From Bimuria novae-zelandiae CBS 107.79 (Eukaryota > Ascomycota > Dothideomycetes > Pleosporales > Didymosphaeriaceae), in the NCBI GenBank assembly GCA_010015655.1, contig ML976706.1, positions 330,364-394,363 of the forward strand: a stretch of 64,000 bases of DNA. The letters are read 5' to 3'. The notes under the pieces were generated by a model that did no database searches, was not told where the DNA came from, and worked only from the letters and a program-made list of their open reading frames with translations. Below, piece by piece: positions 1 through 9,959 of this stretch (within the stretch, counting starts at the first letter, position 1; each line of letters starts with the position of its first letter). A program made the translations under genes and the position numbers.

Positions 1-46
1 GTCCGCGCGATTCGATTTCTTCAATTGCCTTGTCAATTGGATCCAT
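1..46 (-). CDS. Transposase N-terminus, pogo/Fot1 family (partial)
   Basis: Only about 15 codons are visible before the window edge, reading MDPIDKAIEEIES. That opening is characteristic of fungal pogo-like transposases, in which a Psq-type helix-turn-helix follows directly. No stop codon is seen, so this copy may be less damaged than the RIP-degraded elements at 7.7-13 kb. The call rests on the N-terminal motif alone and would be strengthened by sequence to the left of the window. Confidence 0.5.
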   Translation of the reverse strand, partial: MDPIDKAIEEIESRG

Positions 47-138
47 ATTGGCTGAGTTATGGGTGGGTGAAGGATTGGGTGGAAAATGCGGGGGTGCGCC
101 ATTTGCCGAACCGCGCCAAGTGCTGAACCAACATGTTA
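1..138 (-). mobile_element. Right end of a pogo-type DNA transposon (cut by window edge)
   Basis: The minus strand from about 138 down to 46 is a non-coding leader. It is followed at 46 by an ATG that opens the typical start of a fungal pogo/Fot1-family transposase. The recognisable coding sequence of the neighbouring permease pseudogene stops abruptly at about 139-150, beside a TA (137-140), which fits Tc1/mariner-superfamily insertion at TA. The inverted repeat cannot be proved because the other end lies outside the window. The boundary is inferred from loss of permease similarity and is accurate to perhaps 10 bp. Confidence 0.5.
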
Positions 139-530
139 TAGCGCGCGCGTATCACATTTCCTCCATGTACGATGTAAAAATCACACGATATGATAACCGC
201 AATCAGGCCTGAGAACATCGCATACGCGGACATGAAGTTTAGGAACAAGCCCGCGCTCGCGAGGATCTTTCAGGGGACGAAAGCCCAGGCGAGGAGCTGT
301 CCGCGGCGGATGTTCATGTAAAAGGGGAACAGGGCGGTGAGGTCGTTTGCCGCGGAGAGAGAGTTGGCGGAGATGTTGACGCCGAGTGTAGTGAAGACAA
401 AGCAAAAGGAGAAGGAGAAGTGGACAGCGCGCGAGGTTTAGTGGGTGAGGAGTGCCATGGGGTCTCAGTCGAGGGTGCCGTAGCTGGCCCCACGCGCACA
501 AAAGTACACCTGGGCAACGCGATAAGCACC
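139..530 (-). pseudogene. NCS1-family uracil/allantoin-type permease fragment, dead
   Basis: One reading frame on the minus strand gives a recognisable late part of an NCS1 (nucleobase-cation-symport-1) transporter. It contains the motif TLGVNISANSLSAANDLTAL, then FPFYMNIRRGQ, then LNFMSAYAMFSGLIAVIISC, which are transmembrane helices 8-10 of the family. Three in-frame stops lie at 465-467 (TGA), 438-440 (TAA) and 270-272 (TGA). Context places each where a Trp codon is expected (for example before KILAS), so all fit TGG changed by G-to-A, as RIP would produce. The N-terminal half is missing, and the C-terminal end is cut by the transposon at 1-138. Family assignment is confident; substrate cannot be told. 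Confidence 0.75.
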
Positions 531-914
531 TAAGTAATCACATTGCAAGTGTGCATCTCCGCGTCGGTGACGCGCTAAGGGACTTATTTCCCTAGACGAG
601 GTAAGATCTGTGGTTAGACGTGCTGTGAGCGTGGAGAAACGCGCTACGGGGATTAGAAACGTGCGAGGGGCAATATCAGTTGTAGGGCGTTCGGGAGTGG
701 ATATTATGAGCTAGGGGAACTGGGGAAGTATGAGCCCAGAGGGTTCACAGGCCTGCAGCTAGCTGGTTAGACTCTGGATGCGTTACTAAGTGAGAAAGTA
801 TTGCGCTTGCGGATGGAAGCGGCGACAAAACACTCTGAGAAAGATTTGGAAGCGGGTGAGGAACCGTGCAGTCATATTTCACATTGCCAGTAGAGGCTAC
901 TGGTGGTATCGTAT
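531..914. other. Intergenic, no gene seen
   Basis: Between the permease remnant and the stop codon of the AMP-binding gene. No coding frame with recognisable similarity was found. It presumably contains the 3' untranslated region of the AMP-binding gene. Confidence 0.5.
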
Positions 915-2714
915 CTACACATATGCAATGGTGTGGTCGTCTCTGATCGTGCCTGCGGAGCGTAAGCTGATAACCATGAAAATGCGAAACCCGGCACGAA
1001 CCATTTACACCAAGCGCGGTCTCTCCGCCAGAGACAGAGGCACCGGAGACTACGATCTCTCCCTCAAATCGTTCGTCTGTATTCTTGTGGGTAGCGCTGT
1101 CTCTCAACTTTAGCTCCAAGCAGCTAAGCGGAATGCCAAAGTGACTGTGCTTGTTCGACGGAGTAACTCCTCTCCTGTAGTCGTAAATATTCGTCTGTGC
1201 GACCGCTCCTGCGACCTTTGCTGCAGTCAAAGCATAGACTACGCGCGCTTTTGTGTAGATACGAAGATCGGATAGGTCCTCTGAGCTGACAGGTGGTGTG
1301 TTCAACCCAGCTTTTTCGGAGACAAACACAAGGCGTAGCTTGCCAGGAGTAGCGCCAACGCTGGCCCGAGTGGGTGCATTGAGGCGTGTTAGCAAAGTAT
1401 CAGTAGGCAAACGTCCAGAAGTGAGCACACGAGTTTCAATATAGTGTGCAAACTTCTTCAGGCCGCTTGTGATGGACGTTGTGGTGGTATTGTGAAGCTT
1501 CACCGCAGTTTCGGCGGAGACGACAACAATCGTGGGGGCAACGGAGCGGGTGGCGAGGGTCAGATCAACACCGGGACTAGCTACAGAGTTGATAATGAGG
1601 GTAGCGTGGGCATAGAGCGCAGCCAGAGTGAGACACAGGGTGTACGAGTTGGTGAAGCTATCCGCTGGAAGGAACGAGTCAGAGGAGTTGAAACGGTGGG
1701 GAGCGGGAAGAGCAGATATAAGCGCTCCAGTGCCCGCCGCAAGGTTCTGCTGAGTGAACTCCACGATTTCCGCTGGTTTGCCGACAGCTTCTTGCCATAG
1801 GAAAACCACGTTGGGTGCTTTTCCTGCATCCTTCGGGAGCTCTGCGCCACCATTCTTCTGATCTTGAACGAGCTGATGCCAGACAGACACGTCAATTTTG
1901 CCACCAATGCCTTCTGGGACCTCGTTCCAGTCCATGTGCCTGCTCGTCTTCTCTACCGTCCAGATGACCTGTCGCAGGCTTGAAACGCCTTTGCCGACAT
2001 CAGCAAGCGGGACGGAACCGGCCTGAGCGATAAGTGAGTCGGCGTTTGTCTGGACAAGAAGCTCGATCAGTGTCTTGTGGGGTTGGTTGTATGGAATGAG
2101 AATGGGAACGAAGTCGTAGAAAGCGCTGGCGAACAGAGCAACAAGAAACTCGAGGCTGTTGGGAAGGTAAATGGCCACTCTTTTTGTGCCGTGATCATTC
2201 AGTTGTTTTCCGATCACAGTAATTTCCTTTGTGATATCGGCAATCTTGTGCTCGGTCACGCCTTCCTTGCCAAACACGGTCATGATGTTGGCTGTGCCGC
2301 TTGATGCGGCACCTTTCTCGAGCGGGATTTCGCCCGTGACGCGGCGCCAGATGTCTCGGAGGTCGCCATCACGTCCAGCAGTATACATCGGAGCACCCGG
2401 GGGTTTCACTCCTAGACCGGTGCGAAGAGGATCTGTCCCACGTCAGCGGCGGGGTAGCTTCTGTATAAAAACGACCTCTTACAGCCATGGGGATGGTCTG
2501 GGGACCTGTAGATGGCAGATTCACCAGGTTGTCTCACGTAGGACGCTTGCGCCTGCCTTGCAAGCAACAGCGGGTGCGTGTCCGAGTCCTGCGTGTCGTA
2601 AATGACCCAGCCGACGAATCCAAGCACGGCGACAGCAAGAGCGGTCGTGTAAGTGTTCCAGCCGGCGAGAAGCTCGGCAATGACAGCGTCGAGCTGCTCG
2701 ACAAGTCCCGCCAT
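915..2714 (-). CDS. AMP-binding (adenylate-forming) domain protein, membrane-anchored
   Basis: Three exons: 2714-2483, 2432-1002 and 952-915 (566 aa). The introns are 50 and 49 bp; splicing restores the phase and gives HGYPLRTGLGVKPPGAP at the first junction and GVNGTIRDDHTIAYV at the C-terminus. Residues 1-35 hold one hydrophobic helix (TTALAVAVLGFVGWVIY), then a DTHPLLLARQ segment and a fatty-acyl-CoA-ligase-like AMP-binding fold (RVAIYLPNSLEFLVALFASAFY, PAEIVEFTQQNLAAGTGALI). Canonical adenylation core motifs are weak, as in the fungal orthologues I recall, so catalytic activity is uncertain. I see no PTS1 peroxisomal tail. The start at 2714 is the first true ATG before the helix. It is divergent from the Pom34 gene. 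Confidence 0.82.
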
Positions 2715-3085
2715 GCTGCAAATCAATAGAAGAGCAGAGAGGTAGGAAGAAGGTCAAGTTGTATGCGCCGATGCTGACCCACATGACAGTGCCGTGGCGA
2801 CGGTGGGGTTGCTTAGGACGATGACGCCCGGGCCTCCGCTCCGCACGGAAATGCCAAGGCCAGCCGTGTGAAAACAAAGCGGGTGCTCCCTGATCACCCA
2901 CTATCTCCACGGCTGCCGTCAACATGTTCGCATAGCCTCCACTTTCACAGTGTGACACTAACTACTAACTACTAATCCTACAGAGACAGCGACCCGGGCT
3001 TTCGACTTTGCCAGACCTCAATTGAGCCAAGTTGGCCATCGTCGACTGTGTAAACAACCGAGCAACCGCCTAGCAACCCCTCGCC
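2715..3085. promoter_or_regulatory. Shared divergent promoter region
   Basis: 371 bp separate the start codons of the AMP-binding gene (minus) and the Pom34-like gene (plus), so both promoters must lie here. No convincing TATA box was seen. The stretch just before 3086 is a plausible Pom34 5' leader. Confidence 0.5.
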
Positions 3086-3976
3086 ATGAGCCAACTCACA
3101 CGAACAACCTTGGGTGCCGCCCCGATTACTCCCAGAACTCCCGTCTCTACGCCGGTAACGCCGTCTACGCAAGTAGAGCAAGACGCTACGCCCGGCAAGT
3201 GGAAGCACCCCAAGTTCGACGAGATCGCCCGCCGCCAGTATGCGACAACTTTCGACGAGCGCAACGTCAGGATCATCGCCGTCAATGGGGCGCTCATGTT
3301 CGCCACCTTTGCTGCGCCCTCTGTCATCTCAAACGTTGCGCTGCTTCGGATTCTCTCGTATGTATTCCCATACACGAATCGCTGCTGGATTATGCTGACA
3401 TGGCCTAGTCGACCGGTACTCGTGCTATTACCTCAAAACGCAGACTCGTGGTCACTCTTCCTGCTCCGCGCCTTCTTCCTCTTCAACATCGCCCGCGCCT
3501 TCATGCCCCTCGCACTCCGCTACTACCCCGATGACATCGCCGACATCCCTCTCACGCCCTCGCAACGGCAGGCCATGGGTCTGAAGCCAGGCGTGAGCGT
3601 CCCGCAGACACCAGGCTCCGCATACGCCTCACCGAACTACGTCACGCCTCCACGCTACCAAAAGTCCACACCCCGGGGCAGCTTCAGCGCTCAGGGTGAC
3701 CGCGCCTCGCAGTCGCCGCTCTCCGGCAGCCCCCGCGCCAGCATGGCAAAGTCGACGTCGAATTCGCCCTTTACGCCTGGGCTGGGCTCTTCGGCGAAGA
3801 GGATGAGCTTCGGAGGGAATACGCCTAGTGGCAGCTTGTTTGGGGACAGCTTCAGCAGCTCGAGTGCAGCGCCCAGCACGCCGACGCCGAGCACGGGCAG
3901 AGCGAGTGTAGGGTTGAACAACAAGTGGCTGTATGAAAGGCGGAGAGACGGCTCGAGGGGCAGCATGTTCAGCTGA
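3086..3976 (+). CDS. POM34: Nuclear pore complex membrane nucleoporin Pom34-like
   Basis: Pom34 is an integral membrane subunit of the nuclear pore that helps anchor the pore in the nuclear envelope. The conserved part is visible as DEIARRQYATTFDERNVRIIAVNG, a first hydrophobic segment, a second one around SLFLLRAFFLFNIARAFMPL, and then the signature DDIADIPLTPSQRQAMGL. The remaining ~130 residues are Ser/Pro/Gly-rich and disordered, as usual in this family. An intron at 3358-3408 (GTATGT donor, GCTGAC branch site, CTAG acceptor) is 51 bp and stop-free, so the frame reads straight through it. Spliced length is 279 aa. It is convergent with the next gene. Confidence 0.8.
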   Translation: MSQLTRTTLGAAPITPRTPVSTPVTPSTQVEQDATPGKWKHPKFDEIARRQYATTFDERNVRIIAVNGALMFATFAAPSVISNVALLRILSYVFPYTNRCWIMLTWPSRPVLVLLPQNADSWSLFLLRAFFLFNIARAFMPLALRYYPDDIADIPLTPSQRQAMGLKPGVSVPQTPGSAYASPNYVTPPRYQKSTPRGSFSAQGDRASQSPLSGSPRASMAKSTSNSPFTPGLGSSAKRMSFGGNTPSGSLFGDSFSSSSAAPSTPTPSTGRASVGLNNKWLYERRRDGSRGSMFS

Positions 3977-4313
3977 GCGGAGCCGATCGAGATGGTTTCG
4001 GATGATAGTTGCATAGATGTCGCATTATACCCAGCTATACTATGTTGGAGTGAATGGTTCTCATCGGCGTTGTAATCATGCTGTTAGCAGGCTTTCCATG
4101 AAATGAACCATCACCGGCACGCCATGAACGCACGCGGAGCGGAATATATTAATTACATATTCTCCCACCATGAACGCATACACTTCAGCCGTGGCTCGTC
4201 ACATGTTATACAGCATTGTACATCCGGTCTTCCTACGCGTCCAGGGCCTCCCCTCCCTTACCAGTGCATCGTCCAGCCTGACTCCACCCGTCCACTACTC
4301 CTTCGTGATGCTT
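3977..4313. other. Convergent 3' intergenic region
   Basis: 337 bp between the ends of two converging genes. It should hold both 3' untranslated regions. Nothing else recognised. Confidence 0.5.
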
Positions 4314-5099
4314 TCATGAAAATCGATCCCCCTTCCGACTCCGATACACATCACTCGCCTCATACTTACTCTTCTCCCTCACCCTCCCCTCCGCGTCCTC
4401 CGGCGCATGCCTCGTCGCCGCCGGCTCCGTCCCCTCCACACTCGGACTGCGCACATCATCTTTACCCTCTTCCCAGTGCGCCCCCATGTCGGCCCTCCTC
4501 TTGCCCAGTTCGCTGCTCACGCTGCCATTTGCCGGGGGTGTGTAGGGTTTCCCTGCGTACGCGGGCATGTTCAACGGAGTCGGTTGAGGTTGTCGAGGAG
4601 AAGAGGTAGATGGGGGGGAAGGAGGGGTTGACTGGGCGTAGGCTTGCTCAAGCTGGAATTGCGCTGCGCGCTTCTGCGCGTCGAGATCAGCTTTTCGAGC
4701 GCGGTCGGCGTTGATGCTGCGTTTTGCGAAGACGTAGGCGCCGCCGCCAGCCACGATTAGGGTGGCCCAGCCGTAGCTGTAACCCCTCTGTTAGCATAAT
4801 CCGTGAAGCGATTCCTTCAAGGAGCGGTGAAGGCTGCGTGGGAGCATATGAGGCGGTGGGTGCGGGCAGCGTACTATACTGATTTGACCTGCGAGACTGT
4901 TAGCTGCGGTTGGAGTTTGAGAGGGGAGGGACGCTTACCGTGTTCATTGCACCGATGTACAAAGGGTGTCTGGGGTAATTGGGTGTGAAGGTTGGCGGGT
5001 TTACGGCAATGTTTTTCTGGGTGTTGGTGACGAAAGTGGTCTGATTCCGACTGGTTAGCGGAGATGGTTCGGAGATGGGGGTTTAGCTTGCCGAGGCAT
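4314..5099 (-). CDS. Small single-pass membrane protein, DUF4748-like
   Basis: Proposed exons 5099-5092, 5050-4939, 4888-4875 and 4776-4314 give 198 aa with all phases consistent. The protein starts MPRRNQTTFVTNTQKNIAVN, continues PNYPRHPLYIGAMNTVKSVYYGW, then one transmembrane helix (ATLIVAGGGAYVFAKRSIN) and a charged, disordered tail (YEASDVYRSRKGDRFS). Two splice features are unusual: a GC-AG first intron (5091-5051, 41 bp) and a 14-nt microexon (4888-4875). The microexon is supported because it alone restores the VKSVYYGW segment expected before the helix. Family assignment (fungal DUF4748-type protein, possibly mitochondrial) is from recollection of the conserved core; function unknown. 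Confidence 0.65.
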
Positions 5100-5734
5100 G
5101 AGCTTTGCCTTGGAATCTTAACCTGCGGGCACCACTGCTGGAAGACAAAGCACGGATTACGTGAGGGGACTAATATGCAAGTACTGGTGCAAGTACGTTT
5201 ATGAAGTGGAGATTAAAAGAGAGGGGGAATCTGAACTCGCCCTAGGGGACCCTCAGCGTGACCCAGCAAACTTGAACCCATCTAGGTTGAATTTCCCACT
5301 ATAATCGATGGGAAATCATACTAATCAATTAGGCAGTTTAACAGCTTGCGGGTTGCTATATAGAGTCCATCAACCCCTCAGGATTCAAACATTTAATCCT
5401 TCAAGGACTCACACTTGTACCTAGGTAACACCCTCTCCGCGTGATCAAACCATTGACGACCTGAAAGAAGCTGCTTGGTCAGATGATCTAGTTGCACCAA
5501 CCCCCCGGTATAGACAGAGATGTTGATGTAAGTTTAGATCTGATTGACATAAGGATTGCACGCTGCGATCTGCACAATCGAGTACAAGCGTACATAGCAG
5601 TATTGATACAATGGAGCGAGCGTACATACGCGGAAGGAAGACAGACCGCCAAGGCCGAAAATGCTCCTCGGAGGGTATGTAAAGGAACGTACACCCATTG
5701 TCACCTCACCTTTACATCTCATGCCTCTGTTCCC
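5100..5734. other. Intergenic, no gene seen
   Basis: Contains the promoter of the DUF4748-like gene and the 3' region of the GPI-type protein gene. Short ORFs here are random overlapping frames without similarity or coding character. Confidence 0.5.
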
Positions 5735-6550
5735 CTATAGAAAAATCGCAACCGCACCCCCAATCGCCGCCAACGCCGGCGCCACCGTCCTCATCGGTAT
5801 TGCCGCGCCCACACTCCCACTCCCACTCCCACTCCCACTCCCCGCCGTGGACGCCGTCCCATCCGCCTGCGCAACCTGCACACCGAACTGCGTCGCCTCG
5901 GTCTGCACCCCACTAACCGTCGTCGTGACCACGCTCGTCGCCGTCGTACTCGCCGTACACCCCTTCCAGCTCGTCCACGGCGCATCCGTACTCCAGGGCC
6001 CCTGAGTCCACCCAGGCCAGTCTGAGCCAGGACACCGGCTTCCACCCCACCACTGCGTCCACGGTCCGTCACGCCAAGCGCTATTTGATGCCCAGGCTGA
6101 TGGACCCCAGCTGTTTGAGCCCCAGGGCCCCCAGCCGGAGGATCCGCCCCAGTGGTCGCCGTCTGGAGCGCCGGGGTGGTTTCCTGGGCCCCTGCCGGGA
6201 CCGTCGCCACCCCAGGGGCCGAAGCCGGGCCCATAGGCCGAAGAGGGCCAGGAGAAGCCCGCGGATTGGATAGAGCGGTAGATGGAGGACCAGGCGCCGG
6301 GGTTGGTGGAGAAGGGCGGGGGGATGAAGATGGGTGCGTCGGTGACTTGGGAGCCGGATGTGGTGTCGGTGGCAGAGGCGTCTCCTGAGGCGGCGCTCGA
6401 TGTTGAATCGGATGTTGCCACGGCATCGGATGAGGAAGTGTCGGTGGGTAGGACACCGCTGGGGACGAAGGAAGCGACTTCGTTGGGGTTATTCTGCGGA
6501 CTCGCAGCTGCGCCTGCCGCCACGGCGAGGCCGAACAAAGCGTATCTCAT
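5735..6550 (-). CDS. Secreted Trp/Gly-rich GPI-anchored-type cell-surface protein
   Basis: A single-exon 271-aa protein. Residues 1-17 form a signal peptide (MRYALFGLAVAAGAAAS). A Ser/Thr-rich stretch follows (about 30-75), then a striking central domain rich in Trp, Gly, Pro and Ser (WGGDGPGRGPGNHPG, WGPWGSNSWGPSAW), with two cysteines. A Ser-Gly repeat near the end precedes a hydrophobic tail (RTVAPALAAIGGAVAIFL) that fits a GPI-attachment signal. This architecture points to a cell-wall protein, but I recognise no catalytic domain. The Ser-Gly run is encoded by a hexanucleotide microsatellite, so its length may vary among isolates. Confidence 0.72.
   Translation of the reverse strand: MRYALFGLAVAAGAAASPQNNPNEVASFVPSGVLPTDTSSSDAVATSDSTSSAASGDASATDTTSGSQVTDAPIFIPPPFSTNPGAWSSIYRSIQSAGFSWPSSAYGPGFGPWGGDGPGRGPGNHPGAPDGDHWGGSSGWGPWGSNSWGPSAWASNSAWRDGPWTQWWGGSRCPGSDWPGWTQGPWSTDAPWTSWKGCTASTTATSVVTTTVSGVQTEATQFGVQVAQADGTASTAGSGSGSGSGSVGAAIPMRTVAPALAAIGGAVAIFL
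5813..5842. repeat. Hexanucleotide microsatellite (CACTCC)n inside CDS
   Basis: About five copies of CACTCC encode the Gly-Ser repeat close to the C-terminus of the GPI-type protein. Six-base slippage keeps the frame. Confidence 0.85.
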
Positions 6551-7708
6551 AGTGGAGAATTTTTGACCCCTTTGCTACCTCTTTCTTTCGAAACTTGATC
6601 GAAAAACGAAAATCGGTGGCAGGTGGTGGAAGTATGGTGTGTAGTTCGCAAAGCGACCAGATACGTTAAGAAGAAAGAATTGAAGCAAAGTAATGGAAAG
6701 GGTATTAATATACGAATCACAAACCTTGATTTACGCATCAAAAACACGCGGCCTCTCGCACCAGTTGGCCACGCCGACCGTCCGTCAAAGATCGCTCCGG
6801 AGGGGTGCCGTGGAACTACGCTACGAGGCTCTGCACATCACCTCCTTCACCGCCATCCAACAACAAAAGAGCTACACGACATCCAGCTGCCTCAGTGACG
6901 CGTCACCATCGGGCGTGATCGCCATTTGACAAGTTCAGCGCACCACGGAATGCCGTGTGACACTTTTGCATGCCAAGGCTGCCACTGCGAGGTAAGCTCT
7001 GCGACTGTGGAGTGCATGTCATCTTCGGCTGTTCATCGCACAGCCGACAGATCCTCCTCTGCAGTAAGCCCAGTTATTCGTCCGTAAACCCAATATAGTG
7101 GGTACGAGGGTGCAAGGCGTGCATACTTTGCTGCTAAGGCTGAGAGCACGAGGAGGCATCGGAGAATAGTGCGGGGATAAATCGCGGACCTCGCACAGAA
7201 CTAAAGGGACGCGACGCACGTCGTCACGCGGCGGCCACGCGGCTCTAGCACTTTGCCAATAGAAGAAAGAATTATTGTGGAAGGGTAGCGTGAGTGCTCA
7301 TGGATTGCGTCAAGTGTCTGGGAGCGTTGTGCGTGGTTGTGCGAGAGGTTTGGTGGAAAGGCTACGGCATTGACGCAGGAACTTCCGTTGCCGACATTTT
7401 AATTGTCGCTTCGCGGCTGTCAATGCATTTTGCCGCGGGTCGGAGGATAAGGTCGAGGTCAACGTTAATCCTGGGGCGTGAGGGCTAGTTTTGAAGCTGG
7501 AGTGGTGCGTTTGTATGGGGTATTGTATAAAAGCAGCGTGAGAGTGGGAAACATCTGTCAGCCGAACTATCCCAATTCGGGGTAGCGTGAGTGATCAATC
7601 CAAACTGCCCGATTAGGCAATCCAAAAACCCGTCGAATATCGCTCAATCACCTTTGATCTGCGCACGGGCCATTCACCGCTTCCCCTGTTCTAAGGGTCG
7701 TCCTTATG
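6551..7708. other. Intergenic; promoter of GPI-type gene, otherwise empty
   Basis: No coding frame with recognisable similarity. Base composition is normal (not RIP-like) up to about 7700, where the transposon begins. The segment next to 6551 is the likely promoter and leader of the GPI-type gene. Confidence 0.5.
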
Positions 7709-7710
7709 TA

Positions 7711-9599
7711 CTCGCCCCACACGCCAACCGGAGGTTGGCCCTGCGCAGCCCAACGTAACTTCGTAGCCTAACATAACTTTGTATAGAGAATTAAAATTAA
7801 TCTAGTCTTTTAATAGCGTAGACTTCAATTATATAGGCTAATATATAGTAGAGTTAGTGTAGCAAGTAGGGCAGGATCTACAGTTATCTCTTTAAGAGAT
7901 AGGACCTATTAGGGCTAATTTTATAGGCTCTGTAAGTAGGCGTCCTTATACGTTTTTATAGCCTTTTAAGTAACCTTTTAAGCTTTAAATTTTATACGTT
8001 AATTAATTACTTATCGCACTGCTTTAACAGTTACTACGCTACCTTTTTATACTAGCCTTTTATCTTTAATCTGCCTTTTTTAGCGTTGTTAAGCTACTAT
8101 AGTAATATTTATAAGGTCGCGCTAGGCTAGCGCGAGACTATTAATTAGTAATTGTAAGCTTTCTAGGAATTTTATAAGTCTCCTGCTTAATATATTACTT
8201 CGCTCTAGGGCGCGCGACATTTTTTGATGCTACCGCTAATATACTATAGGTGTATTAGCGATAGGGCTCGAATTAATAGCAGATAGAACTAATAGGAATG
8301 GCGTCCGGATAGGTGCTGGCAGCTTTATGTAAACAAGCTTTAGATTAAATAGAAAGATCTTAGCTTTCTCCTAGGCGCTTAGGATTGTGCTATACTTAAA
8401 TGTATCTATCCTAATCCTATGGATCGCATGTAGAAATTCGACTTTATTAAAGTCTATGTAGCTAGTTCGGGTGGCTATCTTTACAGCCTTTTTATAATTC
8501 TGCTTTAATAGCTAAAAATAGACGACGTCTAGAGGCTGCAGATAATATAATAAATATAGTAATAGTAAGAAGGGGAGTATCTTATAATTATCGCAGAACT
8601 ATATAAACTCGATAGTAAGGTAGCTACTAAAACTATTAAATATAAGTAATTACTATACACCGTTCTAGCGCGCGCGCGTTTGTATTTTAAAGAACTTTAG
8701 CTACTCTATTAAGATAGAGTTATTAGCGTATCTTAATATTAATATAGCAATTATATAGCTATTAAGCAGCACCGTATTTATATACTAGTAATAAAGGTAA
8801 TTAATAGCCTGTACGACAAGTATAGGTTCGAGCACCTTTTTATTACTAGAAATTAATTTAATACTTATAATATAATCGCGCGACGTCTCTAACGCAGAAA
8901 TATAAAAATAATTAAACTCTATAGTAATAATCTATTAATTACTACTAATGCCTATGCGGAAGCTAGTTTCGTCTATATTATAAGTGTCTAATAGGATAAC
9001 GCTATAGGTGTATATCACCTTTTTAAGCTTAATAAAATAATAGCTATAAGCTTCAAACGTTACTATTACTATATAATTAATATGCTGCGACTTCTGCTTT
9101 ATACGGCGATAGTCTAGATTTCTTAATAGCTATCGCGATAGCTAGTCCTTACTAAGTAGGGGAGCTCTACTATTAGGGTACGCGCGATTAAGGATATATT
9201 AAGTAGCACCTTTTAACTATAGTATAAGATATAGCATGCTAATAGTATTATAGCAATATATATATAACTTTAGCGCTTTATCCTAGGTCTCTAAAAGTTG
9301 TAGATTCGTGCCACTATAATTATAGCGGCTGATCCGGCCTCTAGCGCGCGCTCAAAGTTACGAAATAGGCACGCTCTATTCGCGTGCTACAGCTACAAAA
9401 TTAGGTATTTCTAAGCTAAAAAAACTAGAGAGATAATTAAAGATACGCTGCTTAATTTTATAGCTCTTACTATAATATTTAGGCATAGTTATAGGTTATT
9501 TATTAAGAAAATAGAAAAATCCGCGACGAAAAGTTACGTTAGGCTACGAAGTTACGTTGGGCTGCGCAGGGCCAACCTCCGGTTGGCGTGTGGGGCGAG
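7711..9599 (-). mobile_element. Fot1/pogo-like DNA transposon, RIP-degraded
   Basis: Terminal inverted repeats begin CTCGCCCCACACGCCAACCG at 7711 and run about 65-70 bp, with a mirror copy ending at 9599. Within the compared stretch I see one mismatch (CATAACTTT versus CGTAACTTT). The element is flanked by TA on both sides (7709-7710 and 9600-9601), the target duplication of the Tc1/mariner superfamily. Total length is 1889 bp, the usual size for Fot1-type elements. The interior is very AT-rich and full of TA steps and stops while the termini stay GC-rich. The terminal repeats therefore look less mutated than the interior. Confidence 0.9.
7780..9480 (-). pseudogene. Relic of pogo-type transposase (HTH_psq)
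   Basis: On the minus strand near 9460-9280 one frame reads LEIPNFVAVARE, then after a stop SVPIS, then ARARGRISR and GTNLQLLE, broken by several TAG/TGA/TAA codons. This is the Psq/CENP-B-type DNA-binding region of fungal pogo transposases. Several stops stand where Gln or Arg (CAG/CGA) would be expected, as C-to-T change would give. The DDE catalytic part further along (toward 7780) is too degraded for me to place residues. Confidence 0.65.
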
Positions 9600-9959
9600 T
9601 AGTCCCCATTACGCTAGCGATCCCAGTTATCGGTGCTTTGCAAAAGACCGTCCTGACCCACTCTGGGCGCTTGTTAGGTAATCGCTTCCCCACTTTCATT
9701 GTCGCTCATACAAAATTATATGAGAGACGATGTAATTAAGGAAATTACACTAACTTTTCTTATTACTAGAGTTCTATATAGTATACTAATTAATCCTAGG
9801 AGGCCTATAAGCTATAGACTATAGGCGTTAATAGTGCAGGCGATTATTAAGCGCATAAAGGTAAGGTAAAAAAACTACGAGATTTATAGATCTCTTAGAG
9901 TTAACACTAAAACTATATAGAAATACTAACTTAATCTAGAAGCGTTTAGTTAGCTATAC

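Noticed and set aside
3358..3408. Pom34-like gene read as a single 296-aa exon
   Set aside because: The 51-bp segment has donor, branch site and acceptor, and encodes residues (YVFPYTNRCWIMLTWPS) that do not fit the protein, so it was treated as an in-frame intron.
7460..7480. ATCCTGGGGCGTGA resembles the introner core
   Set aside because: Only part of the core matches, no hairpin arm and not within any gene or intron.
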